Source: Allomuricauda sp. CAU 1633
GTDB taxonomy: Bacteria > Bacteroidota > Bacteroidia > Flavobacteriales > Flavobacteriaceae
Assembly (NCBI RefSeq): GCF_017313225.1
Contig: NZ_JAFLNE010000006.1
Coordinates: forward strand, 1-64,000
DNA: 64,000 nucleotides
Reading direction: 5' to 3'
Position 1 is the first letter of the stretch, and every line of letters starts with the position of its first letter. The notes under the pieces are model-generated. The model searched no databases, was not told where the DNA came from, and saw only the letters and a program-made list of their open reading frames with translations. Of the stretch, positions 25,334 through 35,063 are shown one piece after another. The translations under genes and the position numbers were made by a program.

Positions 25334-26080
25334 TCAACTGCTTAAAAACATTTGGCTCCTATCATTGAAAATCTTGTTGCAGTAATGGCTGAACACAGGA
25401 AATCCATCAAGCTGCGAATCATAGCTGGAGAAATTATTCAATGCGTGAGGCGTATAGTCCTTTTCATCAAGTAAATTATCAATATAAAACCCAAAGGTCT
25501 CCAGAATTGTATCCACGTTATATCTTAATCTTAACAAATTCATTTGATAGAGAGATTTGTTGTTATAATCCAGGTTGGCGTTGAGCGTTAAGTCACTACC
25601 ATGGTTCAAACTATTGTATACATGCCTACATTCATTGTAAACACTGTCCATTCGTGTTATCAAGGCAAGAGTCATTTCCCTTTCTTCTTCGGATATGGAT
25701 TTTGAATCCTTAAAATTCAAAGTCCTAACCTCCGAAAGAAATTCTTCGAGGTAAATTCTCCTTATCATATCGCCGGCAAGATTACTGATGAAATCGTAGT
25801 TGACATAATAATGGGTCATGTTCAAGGCTCCCCTTCTTTCAATCATCAATCCATAATCCAGAAACTTTGCCCTAATGGTTTCCAGTCTTGACCTTTTGAT
25901 TCCTATTTCATCAATGATCCTCTTGGTTTGATAGTAAAAGAAATCATCGCCAAAACATTTTTGTTTGACAATCAACCATTCAAAAAAAAGTACTTCATCA
26001 ATGGAAAATACATTTAGGTTGTACTTCAACAATTTCTTGAAATTAACGGCCAAAGGATGTTTATCCACGGTATTCTTCAT
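25334..26080 (-). CDS. Winged-helix-like element protein, function unknown
   Basis: 248 aa. Residues 25-110 look like a winged helix (SIDEVLFFEWLIVKQ; TKRIIDEIGIKRSRLETIRAKFLDYGLMIERRG), as in replication initiators or element regulators; the remaining two thirds are helical. Similar genes sit next to tyrosine integrases in flavobacterial islands. It probably belongs to the mobile element's maintenance or control module; the exact role cannot be assigned. Confidence 0.65.
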   Translation of the reverse strand: MKNTVDKHPLAVNFKKLLKYNLNVFSIDEVLFFEWLIVKQKCFGDDFFYYQTKRIIDEIGIKRSRLETIRAKFLDYGLMIERRGALNMTHYYVNYDFISNLAGDMIRRIYLEEFLSEVRTLNFKDSKSISEEEREMTLALITRMDSVYNECRHVYNSLNHGSDLTLNANLDYNNKSLYQMNLLRLRYNVDTILETFGFYIDNLLDEKDYTPHALNNFSSYDSQLDGFPVFSHYCNKIFNDRSQMFLSS

Positions 26081-26153
26081 AATTAAATTTTATTATAAAT
26101 TAAGGATTTACCGTTAGGCGTTTGATAGAACTTAAACCATCTTTCAGAAAGTT

Positions 26154-27290
26154 TTAAACAGTTATGATTTTCAAATGTGCATCGTCTTGAAAGTTTAAGG
26201 GGAAATCATTTGTGTAGATGCTCGTCGTGGTCCTTCTCTTGTGCCCGACAATCTGGGCTGTGACCCTTTCATCAATCAACAATTGTTGGGCACGATCAAT
26301 AAAAGTGTACCTAGCGGATTTGGGTCGTAATTCAATGCTCAAGTCCAACTTCCTGCTAAGTTCCCTCAACCTCCTGCAGAAATTGCCGGAAAACGTCTTA
26401 TAATTCGAGGAAAGATGTATTGGTACAAAATACGGACAGTCTGGTTTCTTGTATTGCTCCAGAATGGTCCAAGCTTGTTCAGCTATTAGGTTGTTACAAG
26501 CGGTCTTGGATCTTCCCTTATCCCTATTAAAGACTATCCGACCATTAATTAGATGCTTATCATATCTGAGCTTTGCCAACACCTCTGGGTCAATGCCGCC
26601 TAGATAAAACATTAGCAACCAATAGTTTCTATAGTGGTAAAAACCACTGAATCCGGTATTGTTAGGAATTTCTGACTGAATTAGTTTTAATAAGTCTTGG
26701 TGAGAGGCTACCCTTTTTACAGTGTCCGGAATCTCTGTTACCACGCCTTTAAAAGGGTTTGGTTTATTGGACAATCTGTTCCATAGAGCTTTTAAAGAAC
26801 GTATATAGCTGTCAACACCAGATGGTTTGTTCCCTTGCTTTAACAGTTCATCTCTAAATCCAAGGGCAATTTCATTTGAAACATTAGTAAAGGATGAATA
26901 TGGATAATATTTATTAAATCTCCTTATTGCACTCCAATCAGTTCCCCTATACCCCTCTTCAAATAAATTCATTGCAGACTGATAGAATGAATCCCTATTT
27001 TCATTAAAAACCCAAGTTTTTGCCTCTTCAAATGACAAAGGCCTTTTAGTGGATTCCAAGCTGATTTCATTCAATCTTACTTTTAATGCATTAAGGTAAT
27101 CAAGTAAAAAATAGTATTGGGGATGCTTTGCCTTTGGTACAGAGCGTTGCGAATTCCAGTCAGAAAGTTCAGTATAGTATCCTGTTCTCCATTCTTTATC
27201 CTGGTAATCATGCGACGCATAGACAATAATGGGAAAACCCTTCTTTGTTTTCTTTGATTTTCTTTTATTGACAGTAATTGACAGGTTCAT
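26154..27290 (-). CDS. Tyrosine recombinase / phage-type integrase
   Basis: 378 aa. An Arm/SAM-like N-terminal domain (1-190) precedes a catalytic domain. The C-terminal part has SARYTFIDRAQQLL (Arg), VGHKRRTTTSIYTNDF (His, Arg and nucleophile Tyr), and KGRSKT carries the beta-hairpin Lys. The first catalytic Arg position reads GGIDPEVLAKLR, a variant common in Bacteroidota element integrases. It lies 127 bp from the 3' end of tRNA-Arg, the usual integration target, so it likely mobilises the island to the left. Confidence 0.9.
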   Translation of the reverse strand: MNLSITVNKRKSKKTKKGFPIIVYASHDYQDKEWRTGYYTELSDWNSQRSVPKAKHPQYYFLLDYLNALKVRLNEISLESTKRPLSFEEAKTWVFNENRDSFYQSAMNLFEEGYRGTDWSAIRRFNKYYPYSSFTNVSNEIALGFRDELLKQGNKPSGVDSYIRSLKALWNRLSNKPNPFKGVVTEIPDTVKRVASHQDLLKLIQSEIPNNTGFSGFYHYRNYWLLMFYLGGIDPEVLAKLRYDKHLINGRIVFNRDKGRSKTACNNLIAEQAWTILEQYKKPDCPYFVPIHLSSNYKTFSGNFCRRLRELSRKLDLSIELRPKSARYTFIDRAQQLLIDERVTAQIVGHKRRTTTSIYTNDFPLNFQDDAHLKIITV

Positions 27291-27294
27291 AATG

Positions 27295-27316
27295 GGTCGG
27301 AAATAGGTCGGAAATA
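27295..27316. repeat. 11-bp tandem direct repeat
   Basis: GGTCGGAAATA occurs twice in tandem (27295-27305 and 27306-27316), directly upstream of the integrase start. It could be an arm-type integrase or excisionase site. Confidence 0.4.
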
Positions 27317-27385
27317 ATTCTGTTAAGCTACTTATTTATACGGAATTTCGCCCTATAATTGTCTAACAAAAAAGTATAAAAAATG

Positions 27386-27413
27386 AAAAACCCCCATAAA
27401 TACTGGGGGTTTC
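27386..27413 (-). terminator. Rho-independent terminator downstream of tRNA-Arg
   Basis: AAACCCCCAGTA pairs with TATGGGGGTTT on the minus strand, followed by TT and a T-rich run. It lies immediately past the tRNA 3' end. Confidence 0.75.
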
Positions 27414-27416
27414 GGG

Positions 27417-27493
27417 TGGTGATCGCGGAAGGATTCGAACCTTCGACCGTCTGCTTAGAAGGCAGATGCTCTATCCAGCTGAGCTACGCGACC
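27417..27493 (-). tRNA. tRNA-Arg (TCT anticodon), CCA encoded
   Basis: The minus strand reads GGTCGCGTAGCTCAGCTGGA at the 5' end, with anticodon loop CTTCTAA (anticodon TCT), T-loop GGTTCGAATCC and acceptor pairing GGTCGCG with CGCGATC, one G-T wobble. ACCA follows at 27420-27417. It is the probable attachment site of the island integrase. Confidence 0.95.
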
Positions 27494-27557
27494 TTAATTC
27501 CTCCATCGCGTGGCGAAACTGCCTGTCCCGAACCTGTTTCGGGAAGCTACGCGACCT
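27482..27557. repeat. 13-bp direct repeat of the tRNA 5' end
   Basis: AGCTACGCGACCT occurs in the tRNA (27482-27494) and again at 27545-27557. In between is a small hairpin TCCCGAA/TTCGGGA. It could be a degenerate tRNA relic or a recombination scar. Confidence 0.5.
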
Positions 27558-27629
27558 AAGTTTGCGGGCGCAAAGATATAAAATTGCTTACGTTGAAAAA
27601 AGATAAAATTGATTTTGTATTCAAATCCC

Positions 27630-28766
27630 TTACTTTAAATCTTTTACAAGTAAATTTTTAGTCTCCCAATAGGCATCATCATGAAAACCATATTGGGTCG
27701 GATTGTACTCCCCAACTATATCAACGTCTGCATTTTGTGGTGGCTCTTTGCCTAGCATATAATAGACAGAATTCACAAAAAGCCTTCGCACATCTTCATC
27801 CAAAAAATCGGTTGCGGCCCCGAGTGTCGATGTCAGCGCTTTGCCTTTTTTCCCGCTTTTCAATTGATAGGAGTTTAGCCAAACAATAGGGGGCATATTT
27901 TCATTGGGGTCATAGGTTTTATTATTTGAGCCAGAAACCTTGGCGGCAAGGGAGTCAGTTTCACGCATGCCATACAAAACATCGGCTTCATCAAAGGAAC
28001 CTGCTCGTTCAATGGACTTACCATATACCAATATTTCGGCATCATCACTAATCGGGGTTCGAACCCCATATACATCTGTTGGCCCCCAAAGAGCTCCATC
28101 TTCAATTCCCGTTAAAATGGGGTGGTCTTTTGCACTTTCAGCGAATATTCCCCTAGTGCTTTGCTGTTTATGGTTTCCATGATGCACATACCAAGTTTCA
28201 CCCAGAATCTGCTTACCAAAGCCCCATTTCCATGCTTCATTATCTCCTTCATAGTTCCATCCATAATGCACAAAAGGATGGGTTTTATCCTCAAAGTTAA
28301 ACGCATGTGTAGCAGTACGAATACCAATAAGCGGCTTTCCTTGCAAAAGATATTCCTCAACATAGCGCATCTGCTTTTCTGGAAGTTCCCTAAATCGGGT
28401 AAACCAAATGACCAAGTCAGCTTTGTTTAATTGCTCCAATCCGGGAATATTGAAACGATGATTAGGATTTACAATTCCAGGTTTGGTTGAATCTTGCGCA
28501 AATAACACCATACAATCGAAACCATGTTTTTGACTTAAAATTTTGGCCAGTTGCGGCAGTAGTTCTTCAGAGCGATATTCTTCATCACCGGAAACCAGCA
28601 CTATCTTTTTTGATGTTTTCTGGTCCCCTCCGCTTTTGAACGACAGGAAGGTTTCTATTTTGGCTTCCAACGGTTCATTATTTGTTTCGGCTTTGCTCCG
28701 TTCCTTGCAGGACATTGAAACGACCAATGCCAACCCTATAATCCAAAGTTTCTTCATGGCTCCCAT
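27630..28766 (-). CDS. ThuA-domain lipoprotein
   Basis: 378 aa from 28766, or 375 from the ATG at 28757, which gives the better lipoprotein signal (MKKLWIIGLALVVSMSC). The ThuA fold is indicated by KKIVLVSGDEEYRSEELLPQLAKIL, ADLVIWFTRFRELP and GKPLIGIRTATHAFNF, a glutamine-amidotransferase-like fold linked to sugar use. The start overlaps the stop of the upstream gene (TAATG), so translation is probably coupled. It forms a catabolic operon with the PVC-type heme protein. Confidence 0.8.
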   Translation of the reverse strand: MGAMKKLWIIGLALVVSMSCKERSKAETNNEPLEAKIETFLSFKSGGDQKTSKKIVLVSGDEEYRSEELLPQLAKILSQKHGFDCMVLFAQDSTKPGIVNPNHRFNIPGLEQLNKADLVIWFTRFRELPEKQMRYVEEYLLQGKPLIGIRTATHAFNFEDKTHPFVHYGWNYEGDNEAWKWGFGKQILGETWYVHHGNHKQQSTRGIFAESAKDHPILTGIEDGALWGPTDVYGVRTPISDDAEILVYGKSIERAGSFDEADVLYGMRETDSLAAKVSGSNNKTYDPNENMPPIVWLNSYQLKSGKKGKALTSTLGAATDFLDEDVRRLFVNSVYYMLGKEPPQNADVDIVGEYNPTQYGFHDDAYWETKNLLVKDLK

Positions 28767-31700
28767 TAGTTTACCAAGGCTTTGCCTTCTACTTTTTTAT
28801 GTGGATGTGCTTTCAACAATTCTTCGGCGGTATAAAACCCTTGTTTATCCTTGATTTCCTCTCGTACCGTTTTAACCTTTTCTGGGCTAATGACCGAAGT
28901 TCTGTTACTGAAAGAATTTCTAATATAGGTCAGTACTGCTGCGACTTCTTCATCGTTCAACATGCCACCAAAAGGAGTCATGGGAACTTGACCATCGTAT
29001 TGAAGATTTTGAACTTCCATAGGTCCCATGATGCCATTCAAGGTTATTTTAATTAGCCTTTCCTCACTTTCAACCACCCATTTTGATTGTCGTAATGGCG
29101 GATATCCAGTTGCTGCCAGACCCTCACCATTCTTTTGATGGCAGGTAATACAAAATCCCTCCCGTTCGTATATTTCCTTTCCTTTTAGATATACTTCGCG
29201 GTCCGCTCCTTCTAAATGGGTGAAGACTTCTTCGGTTTTTGGGGCAAGATTCTCCCCTTTCACATGTGCAATGGCACGCTCGTATGGAACATTGAGCCAT
29301 TCATCCATAGGTTGGTCACCAACCTTTTTCAAAATCTCCAGAGCATCCTCTTTTGGCATCCATGATGCTGCTACCAAAGTTTCCATTCTTACACGACTAT
29401 TCCCATCTTCAGCCATTTTAAGCAAAAGTTCTTTCTGGTCATTGATTTGGTGTCCCGCATAACCCAAAACATGAACAGCAGCCGCACGTACTCGATAGTC
29501 CGTGGCTCCAAGTAAGCGGTTTAGTACATCTGAATTGATTTTGTTAGCACCCCAGCTTACCCACAAAGCTTCCAGAAGATGGTGCTCATAGCCTTCATCG
29601 GATTCATCCAAATTCGACACCCAATTTTCAATGGCCTTAGTAACCTCATCTGCGTTACGCCCTCGCAGCTCTCTCCTAGTTCTATACCTTGTTCGATATT
29701 CTGGTAGTTTTAAATTATTGAGCAGGGTTTCTACAGGAGCTCCATCAATAACCGCAGGCTCTACCAAGGGTCTATCGGGGTAAGTAACTCTATATATTCT
29801 ACCATGCACATGGTCTCGAAGGGGGTCTCTGGCATTATGTTGCATATGCCCAATCAATACATTGTGCCAATCCACCAAATACAATGAGCCATCTGGGGCA
29901 AACTCCATATCAACGGGTCTAAAGTTTTTGTCCGAACCCTCAATCAAGTCTTGTCTTTTTTCCAATTTGTAACCACTTCCGGTGTCCGTAATTTTATGTT
30001 GACGCATTCCCAGAAACCCAATGGTGTTATTCAAGAGCAAATCTCCTTGGACTTCATCCGGAAAATGTCTGCTGGAAATAAACTCCAATCCTGAAGTGGG
30101 CCGTACCATATCTTCTTGTCTGAGAAGACTGGGGCCACGATCATTAAATTGTCCATATCGATTTTTAATACTGCCCGGTAACATCCATCGTACCTCAGGG
30201 CCCGATGTTTCCAGAAAAAAGGGTTGTCCCCAGCGATCAAAAGCAGTTCCCCATGGATTAGGAATGGAAACTTGGGCTACACGTTGCAATTTCTTCTGCT
30301 GTGGACTGTATCTATAAAAACCTCCATTTGTTGCCCGAACGGGCCCATATGGGGTTTCTACATTGGTATGTAAAAACACACCCTCTCCCATTAGTATTGC
30401 TCCGGATGGGTCTGCACAAAAAGCGCTGATCACATGATGGGTATCATGGTCGTCAAAACCACTTAGCACAATTTCTGTTTTATCTGCATGGTCATCCCCA
30501 TCAGTATCTATCAATAATTTTAGATTGGTTCCTTGAGAGACATAAACTCCTTCGGGGGCAAGTTCAAATCCAGCTGGAATATGCAGGCCTTCAGCAAAAA
30601 TTGTTTGTTTATCGGCTTTATGGTCCCCATCGGTATCTTCAAGGATCAAAAGCTTGTCATTTGGTTTGGGGTCACCCGGTTTATAGTGCGGATAGGTCGG
30701 CATCACCGCCACCCATAAGCGCCCTTTATTGTCAAATGAGAGTTGTGCAGGGTTTGCCAAATCAGGGAAATCTTCCTCTGAGGCAAACAGTTCAATTTTG
30801 TAACCATCTGCCATTTTTAGCGTCTTCAACGATTCTTCTCCATATAAATATTTAGCTTCTCCCCTACCATAGTCCCCGTTGGTGAAATTGGTTTCGACTT
30901 TGGGCAATTTGTGGGTTCTGGCATCGGCTACTGCCAAATCATACGATTCACCTTTAGCTGCACTCCAAATGGCTGTATCGCGAATTGCGGTCATTTCCCG
31001 TTTCTTTTTTATCTCATCAGGATAGTTTTCAGGGCCAAAAGGATTGTACCTACGCCCGAAAACATGTACTCCGTTGGGGCTTTTGTAATCGTCGTGCCAG
31101 AACCAATTCTTTTCTAAAACCGCTTGTTTTACCAATTCTCGGTTTTCTTCCATGGTCTTCTGGCCTTCCCCAAACACCATATCCACCAAAAGCTTGGAAA
31201 ACTTCTTATATCCCTTATCGTTCAACTGAAAACCATCAATGGTATAGATTTCATCACTGGCAAACCACTCTTTTGTGGGGTGAAAAACATCTACAAATCC
31301 TACGTTGCTTTTTTCGGCCACTTCTTTCATGGCCTGAGTGTACATTTCTAGATTCTGGTTTTCCACTTCCCCATTGGGCAAGTCAAAATCGTTGGACCTA
31401 TCCTCAAAAGCAATTGGGGATACCAAAATAAGCTCTGGGGCTGTTAATCCATTGTATTTTTGATTTAGGGAATGATCCACAAAATCAGATAATTCTTCTT
31501 TGAATGCTTGCAAGCCCTCTGCTCCATTGAATGACTCATTGTACCCAAAAAATGCCAAGATCTTATCCGCTTTAAGTCTTGTCAGCCATTGGTCTGGTGT
31601 TTCAAAATGACCTTGACTGTTTGAAAAGTTCGCCAATTCATCTTGATACTTTTCTGCCCCTGGAAATGCCCAAGGGGAAAACCTACCTGAATGCGCCCTG

Positions 31701-31945
31701 AAACCTGGGGTATCCCCTCCATCGCACATGTTTCTGATGTATAATTGTTTTTCAGCATTTCTAAGATGCATCTCAGTCTCAAAATGGCCAAAGTTCATCA
31801 TACGAGAACCAAGGTTATTTCCTATAAGAACTATATGCTCACCTTCATCAATAACAAGGTTCAAAGAATCTACTTTCTCTTTACATCCGAAGAAAACAAA
31901 GGATAGGAACAACAAGGAATAGCTTAGGCTACTGACAATCTTCAT
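28766..31945 (-). CDS. PVC-type heme-binding dehydrogenase lipoprotein with GDSL-like domain
   Basis: 1059 aa, lipobox FFGC (Cys21). The N-terminal third is SGNH/GDSL-like (IGNNLGSRMMNFG; KGYKKFSKLLVD). Next comes the membrane-bound dehydrogenase beta-propeller (GYKIELFASEEDFPDLANPA; repeated DTDGDHKADK units), then HEAT-like helices and a C-terminal cytochrome c with FCITCHQKNGEG (CxxCH) and a distal Met region. Such proteins are thought to oxidise sugars or alcohols at the envelope. It is co-directional with isomerase and sulfatase genes. Confidence 0.85.
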   Translation of the reverse strand: MKIVSSLSYSLLFLSFVFFGCKEKVDSLNLVIDEGEHIVLIGNNLGSRMMNFGHFETEMHLRNAEKQLYIRNMCDGGDTPGFRAHSGRFSPWAFPGAEKYQDELANFSNSQGHFETPDQWLTRLKADKILAFFGYNESFNGAEGLQAFKEELSDFVDHSLNQKYNGLTAPELILVSPIAFEDRSNDFDLPNGEVENQNLEMYTQAMKEVAEKSNVGFVDVFHPTKEWFASDEIYTIDGFQLNDKGYKKFSKLLVDMVFGEGQKTMEENRELVKQAVLEKNWFWHDDYKSPNGVHVFGRRYNPFGPENYPDEIKKKREMTAIRDTAIWSAAKGESYDLAVADARTHKLPKVETNFTNGDYGRGEAKYLYGEESLKTLKMADGYKIELFASEEDFPDLANPAQLSFDNKGRLWVAVMPTYPHYKPGDPKPNDKLLILEDTDGDHKADKQTIFAEGLHIPAGFELAPEGVYVSQGTNLKLLIDTDGDDHADKTEIVLSGFDDHDTHHVISAFCADPSGAILMGEGVFLHTNVETPYGPVRATNGGFYRYSPQQKKLQRVAQVSIPNPWGTAFDRWGQPFFLETSGPEVRWMLPGSIKNRYGQFNDRGPSLLRQEDMVRPTSGLEFISSRHFPDEVQGDLLLNNTIGFLGMRQHKITDTGSGYKLEKRQDLIEGSDKNFRPVDMEFAPDGSLYLVDWHNVLIGHMQHNARDPLRDHVHGRIYRVTYPDRPLVEPAVIDGAPVETLLNNLKLPEYRTRYRTRRELRGRNADEVTKAIENWVSNLDESDEGYEHHLLEALWVSWGANKINSDVLNRLLGATDYRVRAAAVHVLGYAGHQINDQKELLLKMAEDGNSRVRMETLVAASWMPKEDALEILKKVGDQPMDEWLNVPYERAIAHVKGENLAPKTEEVFTHLEGADREVYLKGKEIYEREGFCITCHQKNGEGLAATGYPPLRQSKWVVESEERLIKITLNGIMGPMEVQNLQYDGQVPMTPFGGMLNDEEVAAVLTYIRNSFSNRTSVISPEKVKTVREEIKDKQGFYTAEELLKAHPHKKVEGKALVN

Positions 31946-31980
31946 TTGGTATTTAAGTGGTTTGTTTTATAAAATAAGAT

Positions 31981-31999
31981 AGCCCTGCTTGGCAGGGCT
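31981..31999 (-). terminator. Terminator between isomerase-like and heme-protein genes
   Basis: AGCCCTGC/GCAGGGCT stem with a 3-base loop, then ATCTTATTTT on the minus strand. It ends or attenuates transcription from 32893. Confidence 0.7.
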
Positions 32000-32023
32000 G
32001 TGACTTAAAAATTGTACTACTGA

Positions 32024-32893
32024 TTATTCAAATCCGTGTTTGGCTAGGCCTTTACGACTGATCTTTATAGCCTCCAACGGTTTTAGGCCGTCAAAGGTTT
32101 GGTCTTGTTCCACAAAATAGTAGAGCATACCAGACTCTTCTTTTTCTGCCAATATTTTTGCAAAATCGATTGAACCCTGTCCAACTGGAGCAAAACGACC
32201 CTCATCATCCATATCCTTTACGTGCCAAGCTTTAAATCGACCTGGATACTTTTCAAAGTAGGCCAGTGGGTCAGCTTCTGCCTTGGTCACCCAGTATAAA
32301 TCCATTTGAAAGTTTACATACTTTGGGTCAGTGTTTTCCAATAAATAGTTAATAGGAGCAATCCCTTCCTCATTCTTTTTGAATTCAAAATCGTGGTTAT
32401 GATACAACAATTTTAAACCGACAGCCTCACATTTTTTTCCCATTTCGGTAAGGATTTCCGCTAAATTGGCGGCAGTACCCTTCATGCCCATAGTCCTATT
32501 TTCAACGTTAAAGGTGAAAAGTCCCATTGGAGGGACGGGAATGGTAAAATATTCAAAGCCAGCCGCTTTTACAGCTTTGATTTCGTCATCGATATTATCC
32601 AAAGTAGCAGACCCTTGATGAGTACTTACGGGTTTTAGCCCTAAACTTTTCAGATAGGCCTTAAAGTCCTCTGGGGTCATCCCATAGAATTTCCCATCAC
32701 TATATCCAGCCGCCTCAATATAGGCATAGCCAGCATCAGCCACTTTTTTAAGCGTTGTTTTGGCATCTTCTCCCATATTGTCCCTTACGGTATAGAGTGC
32801 TAGACCGCCATAGTTCTCCTGAGCGGAAATTGCAATTGTACATAGTGCCAAAAAAAGAGTGAAAATTCCTTTTGTAGTTAAAATCCTGTTCAT
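32024..32893 (-). CDS. Secreted sugar phosphate isomerase/epimerase-like TIM barrel
   Basis: 289 aa with a signal peptide ending AISAQ. The xylose-isomerase-like TIM barrel has YGGLALYTVRDNM, LKKVADAGYAYIEAAGY, LLYHNHDFEFKK (metal His/Glu), FQMDLYWVTKAEADPLAYF and KAWHVKDMDDEGRFAPVGQG. It is a common Bacteroidota secreted family acting on unknown sugars. A sulfatase precedes it upstream. Confidence 0.85.
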   Translation of the reverse strand: MNRILTTKGIFTLFLALCTIAISAQENYGGLALYTVRDNMGEDAKTTLKKVADAGYAYIEAAGYSDGKFYGMTPEDFKAYLKSLGLKPVSTHQGSATLDNIDDEIKAVKAAGFEYFTIPVPPMGLFTFNVENRTMGMKGTAANLAEILTEMGKKCEAVGLKLLYHNHDFEFKKNEEGIAPINYLLENTDPKYVNFQMDLYWVTKAEADPLAYFEKYPGRFKAWHVKDMDDEGRFAPVGQGSIDFAKILAEKEESGMLYYFVEQDQTFDGLKPLEAIKISRKGLAKHGFE

Positions 32894-32947
32894 TGTTATG
32901 GTTTGTAGTTAATTGTAGTCTTAATATGGTGACAATATACTGTTTTC

Positions 32948-34915
32948 CTAGCGATATCCTTTGGTATAAATGCTTCGGTTTGTTGTAGTCAACCCGCCCA
33001 ACACGCCTTCTCTGGTGGTTTCCACAATCAATCTTGGTTCCCATGGGGTTTGGGTCGGTGGTTCCAGCCAAAGGGTTTGGGTAATCTTACCTTCCAGCCA
33101 ATTGCCATTTTTAGGATTCTTGAAAGGATGGATTGTTACAATTTCCAACTTATTGCCCTTCCATGCTGCTGTTGATGTTGGCACTATATTGAACCGCCCT
33201 ATATTCACCTTGTTCTCCGTTTTGGAACCATCCAAGGCATACTGGTACTTGACCAAAGGCTGAATTTCCCTTGGTATAAAGACCACTCGTTCCACGTTCA
33301 GCTGATTTGGGGTTTGTTGAATTGAAATCTGATCGCCCCAGCCACTGCCCAAATCCGGGACTTTGGGTGTATCCACTCTATTGATTACCGATACAGTATG
33401 AAGTACGGTGGTCGACCAAGTTCCAGAAAAATCTGGATTTTCCATAGCCGGGGAGCGTTCACCAATACCTCCCCTATCCGTTCGAGTATAAATTTCCACA
33501 GGTTTTCCAGAACCTACAGGAGCCGGGGTATAGGGTTCTGCTTCGTTGGCGCTTTCGGGGACTCTTGGGTATTTTACCAAGGAATCCTCATAATCCTTGA
33601 CAATACTGTCCATTATTCCAATTACCCATGGATAGTAATCCTTCATATCGGTTTCCTCTCTCGGATCCACCTGTAAATCAAATAAGCGTACCAGATTATC
33701 GGGATTAGGATCTGGAATTTCTGTTTTAAAGTTGTACCACAATTTCCAATCGTGCCACTTTACCGCCATCACATTGCCAAATCCATTCATGAAAAGAACA
33801 CTCTCCCGATTTGAATTTTTATGCTTTCCCTCAAAAAAAGGCAGTTGGTCCACACCATCCATGGCCCGGTCTTTAGGAACAATTTCAGGTGCATTGGCCG
33901 CAGCAGCTAAAGTTGCGAACAAATCCACTTGGTGCACCAAATCGTTGGAGACTTGCCCAGGTTTGATTCGGCCTGGCCAACGAATAACACAAGGTGTCCG
34001 TACTCCTCCCTCCATAGCTGAGTTATAGAACCCCCGCCATGAACCCGGATTGCCGCGCCATGGCCTTCGCATCTCCGCACCATTGTCAGTACACCAGATG
34101 ACCAACGTATTGTCTTCAATACCCAGCCGTTTTAATTCTGAGAGGATAAGTCCCACGTTATAGTCCACATCAGCCATGGAATCGCCCATATCCCCCGCAC
34201 CCGTTTCCCCAATTTTGTCTGGGTGTGGTAACGTAGGGAAGTGCAATTGGGTCATGGGATAATACACAAAGAAAGGCTTTCCCTCTTGCACGTTCTTTTG
34301 CATGAAAGCTATGCTTCGTTCTGCCGCTTCCCGGTCTATAGTGCGTCTGTTTTCTAGATTGAACGGTTTCACCTTTTTGGAAGGAGACCCTATTTTCCCT
34401 TCCCAGATATAGGGAACGGGGTGTGTGTTTTCATCAAAACCTTCCATGGATGAAAACTGGGCAACATGACTGGTTCCTGGGATACCATACCATTCATCAA
34501 AACCTTGGTGCATGGGTTCACGAACCCCCTGCCAGTTTGGTCCCCCCACATCATATTTTCCGAAGAGACCGGTAGCATACCCAACAGATTTTAATCCTTC
34601 GGCTATGGTCTTCTCCCATAATGGAATGCCTTTAAAGTAATTCTCACCGGTTCTAGTGGCATATCTTCCGGTTAAAATGGCAATCCGAGAAGGAACACAG
34701 GTATACTCCACATTAAAATTGGTCAATCGTATCCCTTCTTCTCCAATTCTGTCAATATTTGGGGTTGGTACACCTCTCACACCACCATACGCCCCTACTT
34801 CACCCATGCCGAGATTATCTGGAAAAATCAATACAATATTGGGCCGTTCCTGCGCTTTAAGGGAAGTCCCGATTAGGAATAAAATAAATAAAATCTGGAA
34901 ACATGCACTTTTCAT
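32948..34915 (-). CDS. Secreted sulfatase (arylsulfatase family)
   Basis: 655 aa with a signal peptide ending SLKAQ. The start of the core is RPNIVLIFPDNLGMGE (metal Asp). Active-site segment CVPSRIAILTGR carries the formylglycine-type Cys73 in C-x-P-S-R; WCTDNGAEMRRPW and GKYDVGG are further family motifs. The C-terminal 200 residues add a beta-rich domain. It is predicted to remove sulfate from a sulfated organic or polysaccharide. No sulfatase-maturing enzyme is visible nearby. Confidence 0.9.
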   Translation of the reverse strand: MKSACFQILFILFLIGTSLKAQERPNIVLIFPDNLGMGEVGAYGGVRGVPTPNIDRIGEEGIRLTNFNVEYTCVPSRIAILTGRYATRTGENYFKGIPLWEKTIAEGLKSVGYATGLFGKYDVGGPNWQGVREPMHQGFDEWYGIPGTSHVAQFSSMEGFDENTHPVPYIWEGKIGSPSKKVKPFNLENRRTIDREAAERSIAFMQKNVQEGKPFFVYYPMTQLHFPTLPHPDKIGETGAGDMGDSMADVDYNVGLILSELKRLGIEDNTLVIWCTDNGAEMRRPWRGNPGSWRGFYNSAMEGGVRTPCVIRWPGRIKPGQVSNDLVHQVDLFATLAAAANAPEIVPKDRAMDGVDQLPFFEGKHKNSNRESVLFMNGFGNVMAVKWHDWKLWYNFKTEIPDPNPDNLVRLFDLQVDPREETDMKDYYPWVIGIMDSIVKDYEDSLVKYPRVPESANEAEPYTPAPVGSGKPVEIYTRTDRGGIGERSPAMENPDFSGTWSTTVLHTVSVINRVDTPKVPDLGSGWGDQISIQQTPNQLNVERVVFIPREIQPLVKYQYALDGSKTENKVNIGRFNIVPTSTAAWKGNKLEIVTIHPFKNPKNGNWLEGKITQTLWLEPPTQTPWEPRLIVETTREGVLGGLTTTNRSIYTKGYR

Positions 34916-35004
34916 AAGGCTTTGGTTATCAGGATGGACAATTACTTTAGTAAAGTATTAAATTCTCCTGATTTTGGAGGTGAAAATGGCAAATTATTGG
35001 AAAT

Positions 35005-35036
35005 AAAAAAACACCGCCAACAATTAGTTGACAGTG
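35005..35036 (-). terminator. Terminator after YceI-like gene
   Basis: CACTGTCAAC/GTTGGCGGTG (two wobbles, loop TAATT) is followed by seven T on the minus strand. Confidence 0.7.
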
Positions 35037-35063
35037 CCTTTAGTTGAAAAAAGTTATGAAATT

